Shown piece by piece: positions 44,954 through 57,809 of a stretch of DNA of 64,000 bases (position 1 is its first letter; every line of letters starts with the position of its first letter). Below the pieces are notes generated by a model. It was not told where the DNA came from. It saw only the letters and a list, made by a program, of their open reading frames with translations, and did no database searches. The translations under genes were made by a program, and so were the position numbers. The stretch is from Tulasnella sp. 424 (taxonomy: Eukaryota; Basidiomycota; Agaricomycetes; Cantharellales; Tulasnellaceae), in the NCBI GenBank assembly GCA_019633425.1, contig WSUB01000096.1, positions 98,568-162,567 on the forward strand. Reading direction: 5' to 3'.

Positions 44954-45190
44954 GTACAGCTCCTATTCCGTATACATGCGTTGTGGGGTGGCAGCCGAAG
45001 AATTGTAGTAGGAACTCTTACGCTGCACTGTATGTTGTACGCTTGCATGGCTGCGGTGGCTGTCGTAGCTGCCATCGATATCATTCGTGCGTTCCGTCAT
45101 CATTCTGTTGGTCCCAGGACCAAAGTCGGACCTGGTGTTTCGCTCACGATAATGACCCTTTCCCAGCTCATCTCCGTTTCGACCTTATAG
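44954..45190 (+). pseudogene. possible remnant of a fungal multi-span membrane protein
   Basis: After an acceptor-like ccatgcag the frame reads QLLFRIHALWGGSRRIV, followed by a strongly hydrophobic stretch of about 25 residues. It then ends at a stop at 45190. The pattern of a basic loop and a long hydrophobic helix recalls the large DUF6533-type membrane families of Agaricomycetes. No start codon and no other exons were found, so a gene relic is more likely than a gene. Confidence 0.22.
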
Positions 45191-46339
45191 CTCGGCAATG
45201 TTTTACCGAACACAAGCCGAAAGTCTTGCCTGCACAATGGGCTGTTTCGGTGAGGAGCATAGCTTTTATAATCCGTGAGAGGGCGACAAACTAAAAGCGA
45301 TCTGCGCTGCAGATCATTCGCGAGCTTGTCGTGCTCGTTATGACAGTATTAAAATGGCTCCAAAACCGTGACACCGACCAGACGCATACCCCTTTACTGA
45401 AAGTATTGTTTTACGACCAAATCATGTACTACATTGTATGTGCTTATCCTTCACCACAAAGGCCGTATGTATCTAGCTAACGGACACTCCTTCACCGGCC
45501 GTCCTATTGAAGGTAATCGTCTGTGAGCATTCCTTCATAAATAACCAGGACGTCTGGACTGAAAATCAAATAACATCATCCTCAACTGGTGGTGCTAGTT
45601 TTCCGAGTATTCAGTCTCGTTGTCTGGATCGTTCTAACCCCCTCCCTGTTCTTCCTCAGTATTTTGTGGGTGTCTTCGATGTCTTCGGGGTTTGCTCTCC
45701 AAGCGGTCACAGGGTTCATATAGCTGACTTTTCTCCGAGCGTAGTTTTATCTGGGCACTGACTACGGCGATCGTATCGCGAATCATGCTACATCTTCGGC
45801 ACGTGGCTGGAACGAATTCTCCAGGTGGCAACGACACGTCGTTCTCCGGTGAGATCACTGGAATAGTTTGGGCACAACGGAACACCACCCTGTCAGACCA
45901 GTCCATAGATATAGAATTGTCTTCGAGATGCAGGAGCGAACAGGTCTGAAAGTCATTAAAATGCATTTTAGGAGGGGGGGACTTTTTGCAGAAGAAATTC
46001 GGAAGGAGAAATATCGAGATTTAATCCGTAGCCTTGATGGACATATGTGATAATTTCGAAGCCTATTCGGCCAAGAGTGTTCTCACGTGCAGGCGCCCAT
46101 TACTAGCCCAAAAGTATGTTATTCTAAGCTCGGGGAGGCAAGAATCTAGGTACCGGTTGCGGTGTGGGCGACGTGGTTTGTACAAGAACTGCCTCAACAG
46201 CTCGTGGAAAGCTTCCTGCTCGTCACGGAGCAGTACGCATCAAATCAATCTAGAAGTACTTCCTCAAAGTGACAGCTGATATGATGAAGAGTTCATATGT
46301 GATTTGAGACTTGCGGGGCGTATCGTGCTTCGGGCCAAG
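45191..46339. other. intergenic region
   Basis: I see no gene, RNA or repeat with support here. Confidence 0.4.
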
Positions 46340-46960
46340 CACTTTTCTTGGAACAAACGACGTCATCTCAGCCCCACGCACTTTCGGCGGGACTTCGCCC
46401 TTTGCCTCAGGGCAAATCTAGATCTTCCAGTTTGTTTGTCGGAGAACCCAATTCCCCGTATAAACGGAGTAGGATGGTGAAGGGTTGGGTCTGAACCATA
46501 TGTCGTTGGGGCCTCGGCCAAAGGTTGGGGTTGGGGGCGTTCGGCACTGGAGACCTTAGCAAGTGCTTGAATCTGTAGTTGCAGTACGGTACCTGGAGTT
46601 GCAGGTTCCAAAAGCTCGGAATCGCACATCTGAACTCCCTGCACGTATGACGTCACATTGCGGAGGGGCCTTCCTTCCCCAATCTCTCTCTCCTTAACCT
46701 GGTTACATTCGTATCTGAGATCCCTTGAGCCAAAGGAAGGAAGGCTCCGTTGAAATCACTCCGAGTTGAAATATACATATTTGTGTGCACATGTGATTGC
46801 AGACGTCAGGGAGCGTCCCAAACGTCGGCCCATCTCGACCATTTCTGAACTGTGGCCAGTTCAACATGATTTTGGAAGGCGCCACATACATTGTAAAGGG
46901 GATTTGGAAGCTAACTTCTTGTCACTCCGCAGCATTGACGCGTGTGGAACGTCATGCTCA
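46340..46960. repeat. dispersed degenerate repeat, copy 2
   Basis: Partner of 41230-41970, with the same block order and the same strand. It keeps ctgtggccagttcaac and ttttggaaggcgccaca and gcattgacgcgtgtgg. The two copies are about 5.1 kb apart and enclose the tandem array at 42.3-43.6 kb. Confidence 0.65.
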
Positions 46961-47892
46961 TGTAGACGGTACCCGTTCCGAGAGTGTACCATGCTCCTTT
47001 TGGCCGCCATGGTTCATATACAATCCATAACTTGCCGCATAGCACGGTATTTGGGCGTTCACACGATCGCAAGAATCTAAACACCCATTTAGTCGATCTG
47101 CGTTGGTTGCCATCCAAATAAGGAAGCAAGGCCCTCGATCGATTGCATCCGCTGCATACACGACCCGTAGAACCTTGATAAATTTGATAGCGCGAGGTCC
47201 TAATAGAAAGCCGAAAAGATACCTAAAATGTGTATGGCACACCAAAAAGCGGGAGACTTTTTCGAAACGTGGTGAAGGGCATGAATTATACGCTGCACGT
47301 ACCTCGGACCAGAGGAACGTCATCACATGCCGAAGGCATTCATTCCCTTGGATCCGATTCCCCACGTCACGAAGGTACCTTTGGAGTCGAGGAATCAGAG
47401 CTCGGGGATTAATTTACATCGTATGTGAATTAGTACGGTTCAAAGATAGCGCGGAATAAGATTAGGCTCGTATCGTTTTGTGCAAATTCACCCGTTCCCG
47501 TTTATCCTTGACGAGTGCCTTGCGTCATCGATCGTTGGCGGCGGTTCCCTTCTTCGGTACACGACCATCGCGGGAGAAGAGAAGACCGACCCAATGACCC
47601 GCTCACCTGGCTGTTCTGTTGACGTTCGCTGCAAGTTTGTCTTGATGGACGGATCTTGAGACTGGGCGTGCGGGATTACCCAGTGCCCAAGCCTAGCATG
47701 GTCTCCAAAACACTTCTCAAAGGAATCAAACGCAATGTGAAATATTTCGCATGTGGGATTTCCCGATAAAGTACCCGAGACAGATATCATTGGAATCATA
47801 GGGGTATCTAACGTACGTATCGCATTAGGTCATATACCTCGGACAAAACGAAAGAATCAACCGGAAAGGAAAAAAAAAAAACATCTGGCTAA
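46961..47892. other. intergenic region
   Basis: The 3' flank of the transporter gene. It includes an A-run at 47870-47881. No gene is seen. Confidence 0.4.
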
Positions 47893-49900
47893 TTATTCCA
47901 AATCGGTACTCTTCACCTTCTCGCTCACTTGTTGCTCAGCATCCTCTTTCTTCTTCTTCTCCTTCAATCCCCATTCCTCGTTCGTCACCTCGTGTAACCT
48001 GAGCTCCTTCATCCCAAACACCAGGAGTGTGGCCAGAGCACTAATCGCAGCCATAACCAACCAGACAATTCTCAAACTGCTCGCAAACGCTTCCTTCACT
48101 TGAGTCTTTACGGGTTCCTCCAACCCGCGGATGGCTGGGATAGCGGCGTACGCAATCTCCACGCCGTGCCCGCCGGTACTCGTCAGTGCCTCCACAAACG
48201 ACTGGGGCAGCTTCCTCTTCAACTCGTTTTGCAGGATCGTTGCACCGATAGTAACGCCCCACGTTTGGGCGTAAGATCGGGCGAACGTGAAGAATGCTAG
48301 GGCATGTGCTGTTTCGGTGACGGGGATGGGGGCAAGGACGGGGAATTGCGGGGCCGTGTAGAGAACGCCGAGACCGAAGCCTTCGACGATCTGGAAACCG
48401 ATGTACATTCCTTTGTTGGATGACGCCTTGAGGAGTGAAAGAAGTCCGATGCCGACTGAAGTCAGGATCCAACCAATGAAGTTCTGTGGACGGTAGACGT
48501 TGAACGCGACCGCAGTAGCTCCGCAGACTGACATATCAAAATGGTCAGTAAAAGGGAAGATAGACAGACGCGTTAACCAGAAACTAACTCATGGCACCGG
48601 GAGCGATGGTGAAAGCATTTCCGAAGAACGTAATGCCGGACTTGACGGGGCCTTGCTCAAGGGAGGCTTGGAAGTACACGGGGAGGTAGTACAGCACTGC
48701 GGTGGAGACGATACCGTGAAGGAAGACGGTGATGTATCTAGGAACAAGAATATGATAAGAATCGCGGGTTTCTCGGTCGAGTGCGAGCGCAGTGCGACTC
48801 ACCCAATCAAAGCCGTCCTGTTGTTCACCAACTCCCAAGGCACAACGGGTTCCGTGGCCGCTTTTGCTTCCCATAAGAAAAAGAGGGCAGTTCCAACGAG
48901 GCCAATAATGAGTGGAGCCAATACCGCAGCGGATCCCCAGGAATGTTTTACGCCCGCCCAAGTCAGTGCGACGACGGTAATAGTAGTGGACGCAATAACG
49001 ATTGCGTTGCCGGTCCAATCCATACGACGCATTTTGGTCCTAAGGTCGTCTTTGGGTGTCTTGAGAGTGAGGCAGAACCAGACAAGAACGGCCGCGATAG
49101 CCGTCAAGGGGAGGTTCATGTCTATGAAAAAAGCGCCACGGACGGTTATGAGTTCAAGTTGGACAAGAATGCAAACCACAGTCAGAGTTCCACTCACAGA
49201 ATAGCCACCTCCAATTGCTCTGCGAGAATGCGCCTCCTACAGGTGGACCGATTGCAGAAGCGACGGCCCAAACTGCTCCGAAGATGCCCATGTAGTTACC
49301 CCTCTCGCTCAAGGGAACGAGGTCGGCAACGACGATTTCGGCCATGGCGAGGATACCACCACCACCAACTCCTTGAATGGCTCGTCCTGCGATGAGCATA
49401 TCCATGTTCTTGGCGCCTCCGCAGAGTCCGGATCCGAGAGCGAAGAAGGCGATTGAGCCGAGGACGACCGGGCGACGCCCGAAGATCTGGGCAAGGCCAC
49501 CTAAACACCGATGCGGGGTGACAGTTAGAGCACGTTATCTGGCTGTTTTGAGGAAGGAGAACCACCACCCACCAACAAGCGGCAAGATAGCAGTACTACC
49601 CAACGCAAAGGCAGATCCAACCCAGGCGAATTCCGACCCATTGAGATCTTGAACGATGGTGGGTAAGGCGGTCGAGACGCTAGTCAAGTCGATGGCACTG
49701 AGGAAAGTGGTGACCATCATTGCTACGATGACGAGCCAAAAGCGTAAGCCCTTTTCTCCTTGCTGTGGTGGTGGAGGGCGTTCGGATTCGATTGTTCGTT
49801 CGCCATTGAGAGTCGCGTCGGCGTCGGGCGTTGCAGTGCCAGATGCTGGAATATCGTCGATGCCTCCAAGCTGTTTGTTTTGAGTAGGCGTCGCGCTCAT
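47893..49900 (-). CDS. major facilitator superfamily transporter, DHA2 type (14 membrane spans)
   Basis: Five exons, 49573-49900, 49198-49500, 48803-49121, 48589-48737 and 47893-48527, with introns of 61 to 76 nt in consistent phase, give 577 residues. The cytoplasmic N-terminus of about 50 residues (MSATPTQNKQLGG) precedes the first span. Family motifs are DLTSVSTALPTIVQDL in span 1, FGRRPVVLG after span 2, GRAIQGVGGGGI in span 4, and GPPVGGAFSQSNWRWLFY at the span 5-6 junction. The size and the motif at spans 5-6 fit the DHA2 group, proton-driven exporters of drugs, siderophores or metabolites at the plasma membrane. The substrate is unknown. The C-terminus is Lys/Glu-rich. No biosynthetic cluster surrounds it. 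Confidence 0.93.
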
Positions 49901-51430
49901 GGTCGTTACGTGTCGGGGGGGAGGGGACCAACGTTGCACCGAGATGCGTCTACTGAAATAGGGACAGGGCCCACCACACCACAATCTTATACACCCTGCA
50001 GCACGTTCGGGGATAGAATGGTCTTGATCGGCGAGGAATGTATGAGGCGGTGTGATTACGGTCTGGAGGCCGTTGCATGGATGCACGGGCTCCGAGCCAC
50101 ATGTCCGAACTGGCGCTCGGCCATAGCAAAAAGCTGGGAGGTTGCGTCACCCCCTCTGGAGCCCTGGAGCGCTGACAGAGACTCTTGGCAAGAGGCTGGG
50201 GGGCAGTAGTCAGCAAGCAGGTCCAAGAAGCAACTATATTCTAAAAAAGGAAGGGCTGACCAAGAACGTATCCTGAGTCACAGGCCTTCCCTCGAAAGGT
50301 TCCCATATGCTGTCACCGGCGTCTACAACCCGCCCAATGAGCGCTCGACTGCGCTCGATCTAAAAACGCCCGCACATAATGCGACTCGGAGAATCGCCGT
50401 TTGTGCGTGGCTCCTAGCTAGGCTTAGTCAAGCACGTGCAGATTAGGCTGTTTGTTATCGGAAAGACCCCATTCAGCCCCATTCCTGGTCTCGAGAGGCT
50501 GATAACGCTTTCAGGGTCAGAAGAAGGCTTCATAAACCGATAAATGCAACATGAAAAATTTGGCGGGGCCAGGATTGACGCCTTGTTCAGCCTTCCGGGC
50601 ACGTCGGCCTCTACCACTACTTTCCATGGACTAGGTGTAACGTAACGCGTACGTTTGCCAAGCTTTATACCATGTGCAGGTACATAATACCTGTGAGCAA
50701 TGGTCGATCATACAAGGACACGGTGGGTCAGTAGCAAATTCGGGCACGAGCGTAAAGACCATACAGTTTTGTATTACACATTCGCATTGCCCACAATCCA
50801 GGCGATTCCCTCTATCCATCCGAGAATGTTCCACCGTTAAAGTGGTCTCGGTATACTCGTGCCTTGGGTCCCATCCCACACGCTGGGAGGCAGACGGTCT
50901 CCGATTCTTGTGCACTTACGGCTCACGTAGAGAGGCCGATACATGATTGAAGTGGGTCGCCTAGACCGAGTCGATTGGTAGGGGCGCCTAATAAAGGGTT
51001 TGTATTATAAGGAAATAGGCTGGCTCTTGGGGTTTGCCTGTCATCCAAGGAAAAGCTCCCTGTCCCTACTGGAAGCAGAGGCCTCTCCGTCCCTCTAAGT
51101 CCATAGCGTACGGATTATGTTCTAAAGCGCGATGCATATATAGGGAGTCCAGTCTGGGTACGTATACGTTGTAGAGTAGTATCGGTAAAGAGATGTCGAT
51201 ATGGCAGTCTACGTTCCAATCGAACAAACATTCGGCCGCTTACGCCCACGGTCATTCCCGCCCCTCACGAAATTGGGGGTAAAACATCCGCAACAATTCC
51301 TCCATGTTAAGAGTATTCTTTCATTTGGATAGTATCTTTCGTCAGAATTCGGTGGTTTTGCCTGCGCAACCGCCATTGTCCTTGTTACAAGATAACCTCG
51401 CATAACGTTTTTCACAACCGTCTCTGTTTC
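49901..51430. other. intergenic region
   Basis: The promoter space of the transporter (to about 50300), then sequence with no supportable gene or repeat, then the 3' flank of R1. Confidence 0.45.
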
Positions 51431-52815
51431 CTATCGAGTAAGACTTGATAGACGAACAACAAGATTAGCTCCGGAACTCTGAAGTGTGTCTGCAACAGGT
51501 GTCATGACCGCCTCCGAGCTTGTTGTGAACAAAACCTTGTTCGACGGACCCAAAAGTTCGGCAGCAACGCCCATCAGGTGCAACGGATCTTGAATCCCGT
51601 CTATCCCTATGTCTACCGCATTTCCAACCTCCGAGAGAGTCGGTTGTGAGTTTGGTGAGTCAGACCATGGTTCCGACTTGATAACGAGGCGTCTGCTCCA
51701 CTCGGTCCAATGTATCACCAGCTCCTCGGACATTCGAATGCATCCCCTGCTTAGGCGCAGCAAGGTACTCCCCGAATCCAAGCCACGAACGCTCAACCAG
51801 CGAATATCCTTCAGCATAGGAGCCTCCAATATAGACAACAGGTCGCTGTTGACTGGGTCGGATATGCTGCTAATGGCTAAAGACGAAAGGTGAGGGAGGT
51901 TGATTTTGGGGAGGAGTTCTGTGTCTTTAGGAGATGGATTGATGCGGTTTATGGAGATGGTCCAGTTGAAAAGGCAGAGTCGTCGAAGTCGTGGAGAAGA
52001 TGAAAGGGCGCGATGTAGCTCTGAGAAGGATGGAGAGTTACTCTGGACCCCCCATATCGACATTGTCTCCAGACCGCTGAGACGAGGCGAGTCCCATGGG
52101 ATGACTACTCCGCTTAATTCAAGGTGCTGGAAGGGAACACCGTCTCCTACATTGAAGAGATACGGGGTCCAGGGGGGTGGCGATATGATTATTTTGATGT
52201 CGCTGAGCATCGGAAAGGGGGCGCCGTTTAAGAACCTCGGGATGTACGCCGAGTGTAGAGGAACTTTAGAGTTTGTGGAGCGAATCCTTTTCGATTCTGG
52301 TTTGAGTAAGTTGACGAAGTCCCGGAAGCGATCCGCATCCCTCCAGTAAAAGCCACGGTATCCCCAAATCCGAACGTCCAGTGGTCCCTCAGGATTCCTG
52401 CTTAGCACCTGGGACCAAGAACCTTTTCCATGATGTATATCAATAAACATCCAGAATTGTAGCGTCTTGACGATGACCTCTCGCCAATACCTGCATACCG
52501 AGGCGAGACGCCGCAGGTCCTCGGTGCTCCGTTCAGTATCGTCGAGCGCCATGAGAAGAATCTCGGTGAGGAGTTCCACCGGAAGCCCTTGGATGCAAAA
52601 TGGCGATCCGTGTTTCCTTAGCTTGAGAATCGTCTTTTGAAAAAGTCGATATCGCCAGCCGAAAAGTTTGCGGCGGGCTTCCGGGTCCCTCTGGAGCATG
52701 GCATTTCTACATACATAGAATCGAGCAAGGTGAGCCGCCCACAGAATCTGTACACGCAATATTCAACGTACAATTGCATAGCGAGAGGGTTTAGCCCACT
52801 CGAAAGAGCATTCAT
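51431..52815 (-). CDS. F-box-like protein R1
   Basis: Two exons, 52772-52815 (44 nt) and 51431-52706, with a 65-nt intron (GTACGT...GTATGTAG), give 439 residues. Exon 1 encodes MNALSSGLNPLAMQ. The next in-frame ATG is at 52699, so the protein could also start there. The F-box-like motif (IQGLPVELLTEILLMALDD, then LASVCRYWREVIV) lies near residues 54-100. Leucine-rich segments follow (WDSPRLSGLETMSIWG, LSSSPRLRRLCLFNWT). It is the most diverged member of the right array. Intact. Confidence 0.85.
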
Positions 52816-53683
52816 GGCTCGGGTCAGGGCGTCTCTGTGTATAGGTGGGGCTAGGAGAAGGTGTGGTTTGTGCAACTCGAACCGGGGTGAGAAAAACGCC
52901 GCATAGCTCCCAGAAGAGAAGTTCCTCCGATCACCACGCGAGGATCGGCCCAACGCCATTAGGATCACCGGTAATCTCAAGCTACGATACAAACCCTGGT
53001 AACTGTGGCCCTTATACGCGTCTATTTGCGTTTGACAAACGGCGCTAGTCACTTCGCCGAAGCAGCCTCATTCGACGAGAGGATTTCTGAAAAGAGAGAT
53101 ACCATATAAATATAATCATTATGACCTCCTCCGTGTCGCCCCCTGTTACAAATTTAGGTGCGGGGAAAGGACAATAGAATTGGTACGGGAGTCGGAATAC
53201 GTGCGACTTGAAGCTCGATCTAGTCAACAGTGCTTCTAATGTTAAGACTTTCATGCACATAAAGGGCATTAGGATGGCCGGGTGGGTAAGCCGAGAAGAC
53301 GTCTCGACATTTGCCTGTGCACTGAGAATGAAGACCATCATATGGTCGATGACAGGAAAATAAATGTGAGCAGATTCGCTGAAGTGCATTCCCTGGAATC
53401 AATAACCGGGAGTCACATGCGAGTACTGTTATTGGTCCAGCCACCGTGCTCTACCTCAGTGGAAAGAGATATTCTCGGATAACGCTTACGGCCCGAAAAC
53501 AAACATTCCAATAACAAATCTGGGCGGATCATGTATGAAGGATGGCGACCATATACCCGAAAGGCAAACTTATGTACATCAAATCATCGAGTGGCATCAT
53601 TCACCGATTAAAAGGAGCTGCAGAACGACTATTTTGCTCCACATGCTACACGATGGTGTGGCATTATTCACATTGTTCCATAT
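52816..53683. other. intergenic spacer R1-R2
   Basis: Contains the R1 promoter; the array's upstream block (accggggtgagaaaaacgcc) is at 52882-52901. The 3' flank of R2 (53270-53683) resembles 57410-57809. No gene is seen. Confidence 0.5.
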
Positions 53684-55050
53684 TTAATATCGAATGAACT
53701 CGGGTAGACGGACAGAAAAGTTGGCTCCGGAGCCGCTAAGAATATCCGTTACACTTGTCATGACCCTCTCCGAACTTGCTGTAAACCGAACCTTGTGCGA
53801 TGGACACAGAAGTTTGCCAACAGTGCCCATCAAGGGCGACGGATCCGCAATTCCGTCGATCTCAATGTCTACGGTCTTGCCAATCTCCGAGAGGGGCGGT
53901 TTCGAACTTCGTGAGTCGAACCATGATTCCGACCTAATGACGAGGCGTCCGCCCCACTGGGTCCAATGTATGGCCAACTCTGGGGCGGCTTGAATGCATC
54001 CTTTGCTTAGGCGCAGCAAGGTACTGCCAGAATCCAAGCCCCCAACGCTTAACCAGCGAATCTCCTTCAGCATAGGAGCCTCTAGCATGGACAGCAGGCG
54101 GCTGTTGGTTGGGTCGCATACACTCCTGATGACCAGGGACGAAAGGAGAGGGAGCGTGATCGTCGGGAGTTCTTCATTCACGGAAGATGGATCATCGAAG
54201 TCTGTGGTGTTGGTCCAGCTGAAAAGGGAGAGGCGTCTAAGCCGCGGGGCCAATGAAAGGATGTGGTGAAGTGCTGAGACGGTTGGGGCATTCTGGTGGA
54301 TACCCCATAACGTTATTGTCTCCAGGCCGCTGAGACGAGGCGAGTCCCACGGAATAACTGCTCCGCTTAGGTGAAGATGCTGGAAGGGCACTCCATCTCC
54401 TACGTTGAAAAAATACGGGGTTTGGGGCGCTGGCGATACGAGCACTTTAACGTCACTCAGCAGCGGGAAGGGATTGCCGTCCAGGAATGATTGGATGTAC
54501 CCCAAAGAGAGACCAGCCTGGTATTCGATGGAGCGGATCCTTTTCGACTCTGGTTTGAGTAAGTTGGCGAATTCCCTCAAGCGGTTCGCATCGGCCCAGT
54601 TCGCAACGTGGTCGAACCCAAAAATTCGAACGTCCAGTGGCCCCTTAAAGTTCCTCCTTAGCACTCGGGACCAAGCATCTCTTCCATCACGCGTATCCAT
54701 GATCCTCCAAAATTGAGGTGTCTTGAGGATGACCTCCCGCCAATATTTGCATACAGAGGCGAGGCGTTGCAGGTCCTTCGTGTTCCCTAGGGTATCGTTC
54801 CGTGCCATGAGAAGGACCTCGATGAGCAGTTCCATCGGAAGTCCTTGGATGCAAAATGTTGATTCATGTTTCCTTAGGCTGAGGGTCGTCTTCCCGAAGG
54901 GCCAATACTTCCACCCATCGCTCTGGCGCATTGCAAATCTAGATGAGATCAAGGAAGAGTTGAATACTCATAGAATCCATGGGTGCAGAATCCAACGTAT
55001 ACATACGGTTGCCAAAAGAGAGACTTTATACCATTCAAAAGTGTATCCAT
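53684..55050 (-). CDS. F-box-like protein R2
   Basis: Two exons, 55007-55050 and 53684-54938, with a 68-nt intron (GTATGT...CATCTAG), give 432 residues. Exon 1 encodes MDTLLNGIKSLFWQ, in the same length and phase as in R1, R3 and R4. The F-box-like motif is IQGLPMELLIEVLLMARND, then LASVCKYWREVIL. The C-terminal half carries WDSPRLSGLETITLWGIH and LSLAPRLRRLSLFSWTN. The frame is intact. It is very similar to R4 in both coding part and flanks, which suggests a recent common duplication. Confidence 0.87.
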
Positions 55051-55825
55051 GAGTCAGGGGGACGCCGAGCGGGTGTGCAAGTGGAAACAGGGTGAGAAAG
55101 ATATAGTCTCCCGGGTACAGACTATATACAACTTGGGTGGGGTAGGGTAGGTGTGTTAAGGAAGTTTGCCGCGCGTATGGCGCGCCGTTCCCGCAGCGAC
55201 TAAAAATCGAACATCTACGATTGCCGAACAACAACCAACACAGCCGAGTTAGACCTGGACATATAACACGTGAAGAAATAAATATCTGTTAGTTTGCTAG
55301 TCAGACGGTAATCCCTTCAAGTGCGGAAGAGTCTCGGGGCTGGCGGTTGCCTCGTGTGCTGCCGGATAAAGCTGGATTCTGCTGAGGAGCAAGAGCACTA
55401 GGGAGACTTCCAGAAAGTTCAAGCTGAAATGTCGACACTTTCTAATGATTGTTCGATCGGAGGGTACGGGAATCAGCGGAATCCGGAGCGATTCTACTGC
55501 CCACTGCGTTTAGCTTGTAACACTGAATTGGCTCTCGATGAATTTTATCTTTGTAAAAACTGTTTACGTTGTGATCAGTACCATATGGGGTTCGGATCAG
55601 AACTTCCGTAGAGCTTACGGCGCTCAGAGGGGTTGGCGGCTGTTAAGGAGATCGAATGCCGCTAATGACTAAAGATGAAAGGAGAGGCAGGCTGATTGTG
55701 GGAAGTTCTGTGTCTTTGGGAGACGGATTGCTGCGGTTTAACCCTTACGGCCTGGAAACATACTTTCCAATAATAAATTTGGGCGGATCATGTATGAGGG
55801 ATGGCATATAGCTAAAAGGGAAACA
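55051..55825. other. intergenic spacer R2-R3 with duplicated pieces
   Basis: Upstream block of R2 near 55076-55110. Bases 55430-55620 resemble 59720-59900. A short coding-derived fragment lies at about 55650-55740. Bases 55740-55825 resemble the 3' flanks of R2 and R4. No complete gene is present. Confidence 0.5.
55650..55740 (-). pseudogene. orphan internal fragment of an R-type F-box gene
   Basis: About 90 bp matching the inside of R1 near 51868-51958; both contain ggttga or gctga before a shared ggagttctgtgtcttt-like string and gatgcggttta or gctgcggttta. It has no F-box and no start. It is a leftover of unequal exchange in the array. Confidence 0.6.
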
Positions 55826-57169
55826 TCATGTACATAAGTCTGATAGACGGACAGCAAATTTAGATCCGGAGCCTCTAAGAATATCCGTTACACTCATCAT
55901 GTCCCTTTCCGAGCTTGTTGTATACAGAAGCTTTTGCGATGGACCCAAAAGTGTGGCAACAGAGCCCATCAAGCTCGACGGGTCTTCAATTCCGTCAATC
56001 CCAATGTCTACGGTCTTGCCAATCTCCGAGAGGGGCGGTTTCGAGCCTTGTGAGTCAGACCACGGTTCCGACCTAATGTTGAGGCGTCTGCCCCACTGGG
56101 TCCAATGTATGGCCAACTTTGGGGCGGCTTGAATGCATCCTTTGCTTAGGCGCAGCAAGGTACTGCTAGAATCTAAGCCGCTAACGCTCAACCAGCGAGT
56201 CTCTCTCAGCATGGGAGCCTCTAGCATGGATAGCAGGCGGCTGTTAGTTGGGTCGCACACACTTCTTATGTCCAGGGACGAAAGAAGAGGGAGCGTGATC
56301 ATTGGGAGTTCTTCATCGAGGTTTATGCAGTTGGTCCAACTGAAAAGGGAGAGTTGTCTAAGCCGTGGAGCCGACGAAAGGGCGTGATGGAGCTCTGAGA
56401 TGGTTGGGCTGTTCTGGTGGATACCCCATAGTGACATTGTCTCCAGGCCGCTGAGACGAGGGGAGTCCCACCGAATAACTGCCCCGTTTAGGTGAAGATG
56501 CTGGAAGGGAACTCCGTCTCCTACGTCGAAAAAGTACTGGGTCGAGGTCGCCGGAGATATGGACACTTTTATGTCGCTCAGCAGCGGGAAGGGAGTGCCG
56601 TCTAGGAATGATTGGATGTACCCCAAGGAGAGACCAACCTGGGATTCGATGGACCGGATCCTTTTCGACTCTGGTTTGAGTAATTTGGTAAAGTCCAGGA
56701 AGTGGTCCGCACTGGCCGAGTTCACGCCATGGTCGAACCCCAAAATTCGAACGTCCAGTGGTCCCTCGGAGTTCCTGCTCAGCACTCGGGACCAATCATC
56801 TCTTCTATGACGTGCATCCATGATCCTCCAAAATTGAGGTGTCTTGAGAATGACCTCCCGCCAATATTTGCATACGGAGGCAAGGTGTCGCAGGTCTTCC
56901 GTGCTCCATTTGGTATCGTTTAATGACATGAGAAGGACCTCGATGTGTAGCTCCATCGGAAGTCCTTGGATGCAAAACGTTGATTCAGTATTTTTTGGTT
57001 TGAGGGTCGTCTTCCCGAAGGGCCAATACTTCCACCCGTCGCTCTGGAGCATTGCAGATCTATATGAGGTCGAGTAAAAGTTGACGAGTCAGAATCTATG
57101 AGCACAGAATCGAGCATATACGTACGGTTGCCAAAAGAGATACTTTATTCCATTCGAAAGCGTATCCAT
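55826..57169 (-). CDS. F-box-like protein R3
   Basis: Two exons, 57126-57169 and 55826-57059, with a 66-nt intron (GTACGT...CATATAG), give 425 residues. Exon 1 encodes MDTLSNGIKYLFWQ. The F-box-like motif is IQGLPMELHIEVLLMSLND, then LASVCKYWREVIL, followed by IRWDSPRLSGLETMSLWG and LSSAPRLRQLSLFSWTN. It is slightly shorter than R2 because of a small deletion after the last motif. The frame is intact. It would be an SCF substrate receptor by family; no substrate can be proposed. Confidence 0.87.
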
Positions 57170-57809
57170 GGGTCAGGGCTATATGTTTGGATGAGGGACG
57201 CTGGGTGGGGTGCACTGGTGGTTCGTGCAAGTGGAAACAGGGTGAGAAAGACGCCACAAGGCGAAAAGTCAATTCGACCAACTTCCGAGGGCCGTTTCAA
57301 CACGTGGGTCATTCGGATCACCTGTATCCCCTAATTTCAGAGCTATGTTATGAGCCCTCGTGAATGCAATCCTCTTCGGGTTCAGAAAGGGTATTAAGGG
57401 TGTTGGGGGGTGGTTGAGGGAGCCAAGAAGACATCTCGACGTTACCTGATTGGAACAAGCACGGGAAATGAACGCCTTCATCCGGTCGAGAGCAGGAACA
57501 TTAATACGATCAGACTCGGTGCGCCCTTACCGAGGTCCTTGGGACCAATAACCTGAAGTGATATGTATATATGCAATTACAATTATTGGTCCAGCCGCGT
57601 GCTCTGCCTCAGTGGAAAGAGATATTCGCGGATAGCCCTTAGGACCCAGAAACAACATTACTACAGTGGATCACGTTCGAAGAATGGAGAAGGGAAAACC
57701 TATGTACGTTAAGTGACCGGGCGGCACCATTCAACGATTGAACGGGACTGCACAACGACAGATTTTCTTCATCAGTTATAGTATTATTTGCATTGTACCG
57801 CGTTCAATA
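57170..57809. other. intergenic spacer R3-R4
   Basis: The upstream block of R3 (gtgcaagtggaaacagggtg) is at 57225-57244. The 3' flank of R4 (57410-57809) resembles that of R2. No gene is seen. Confidence 0.5.
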
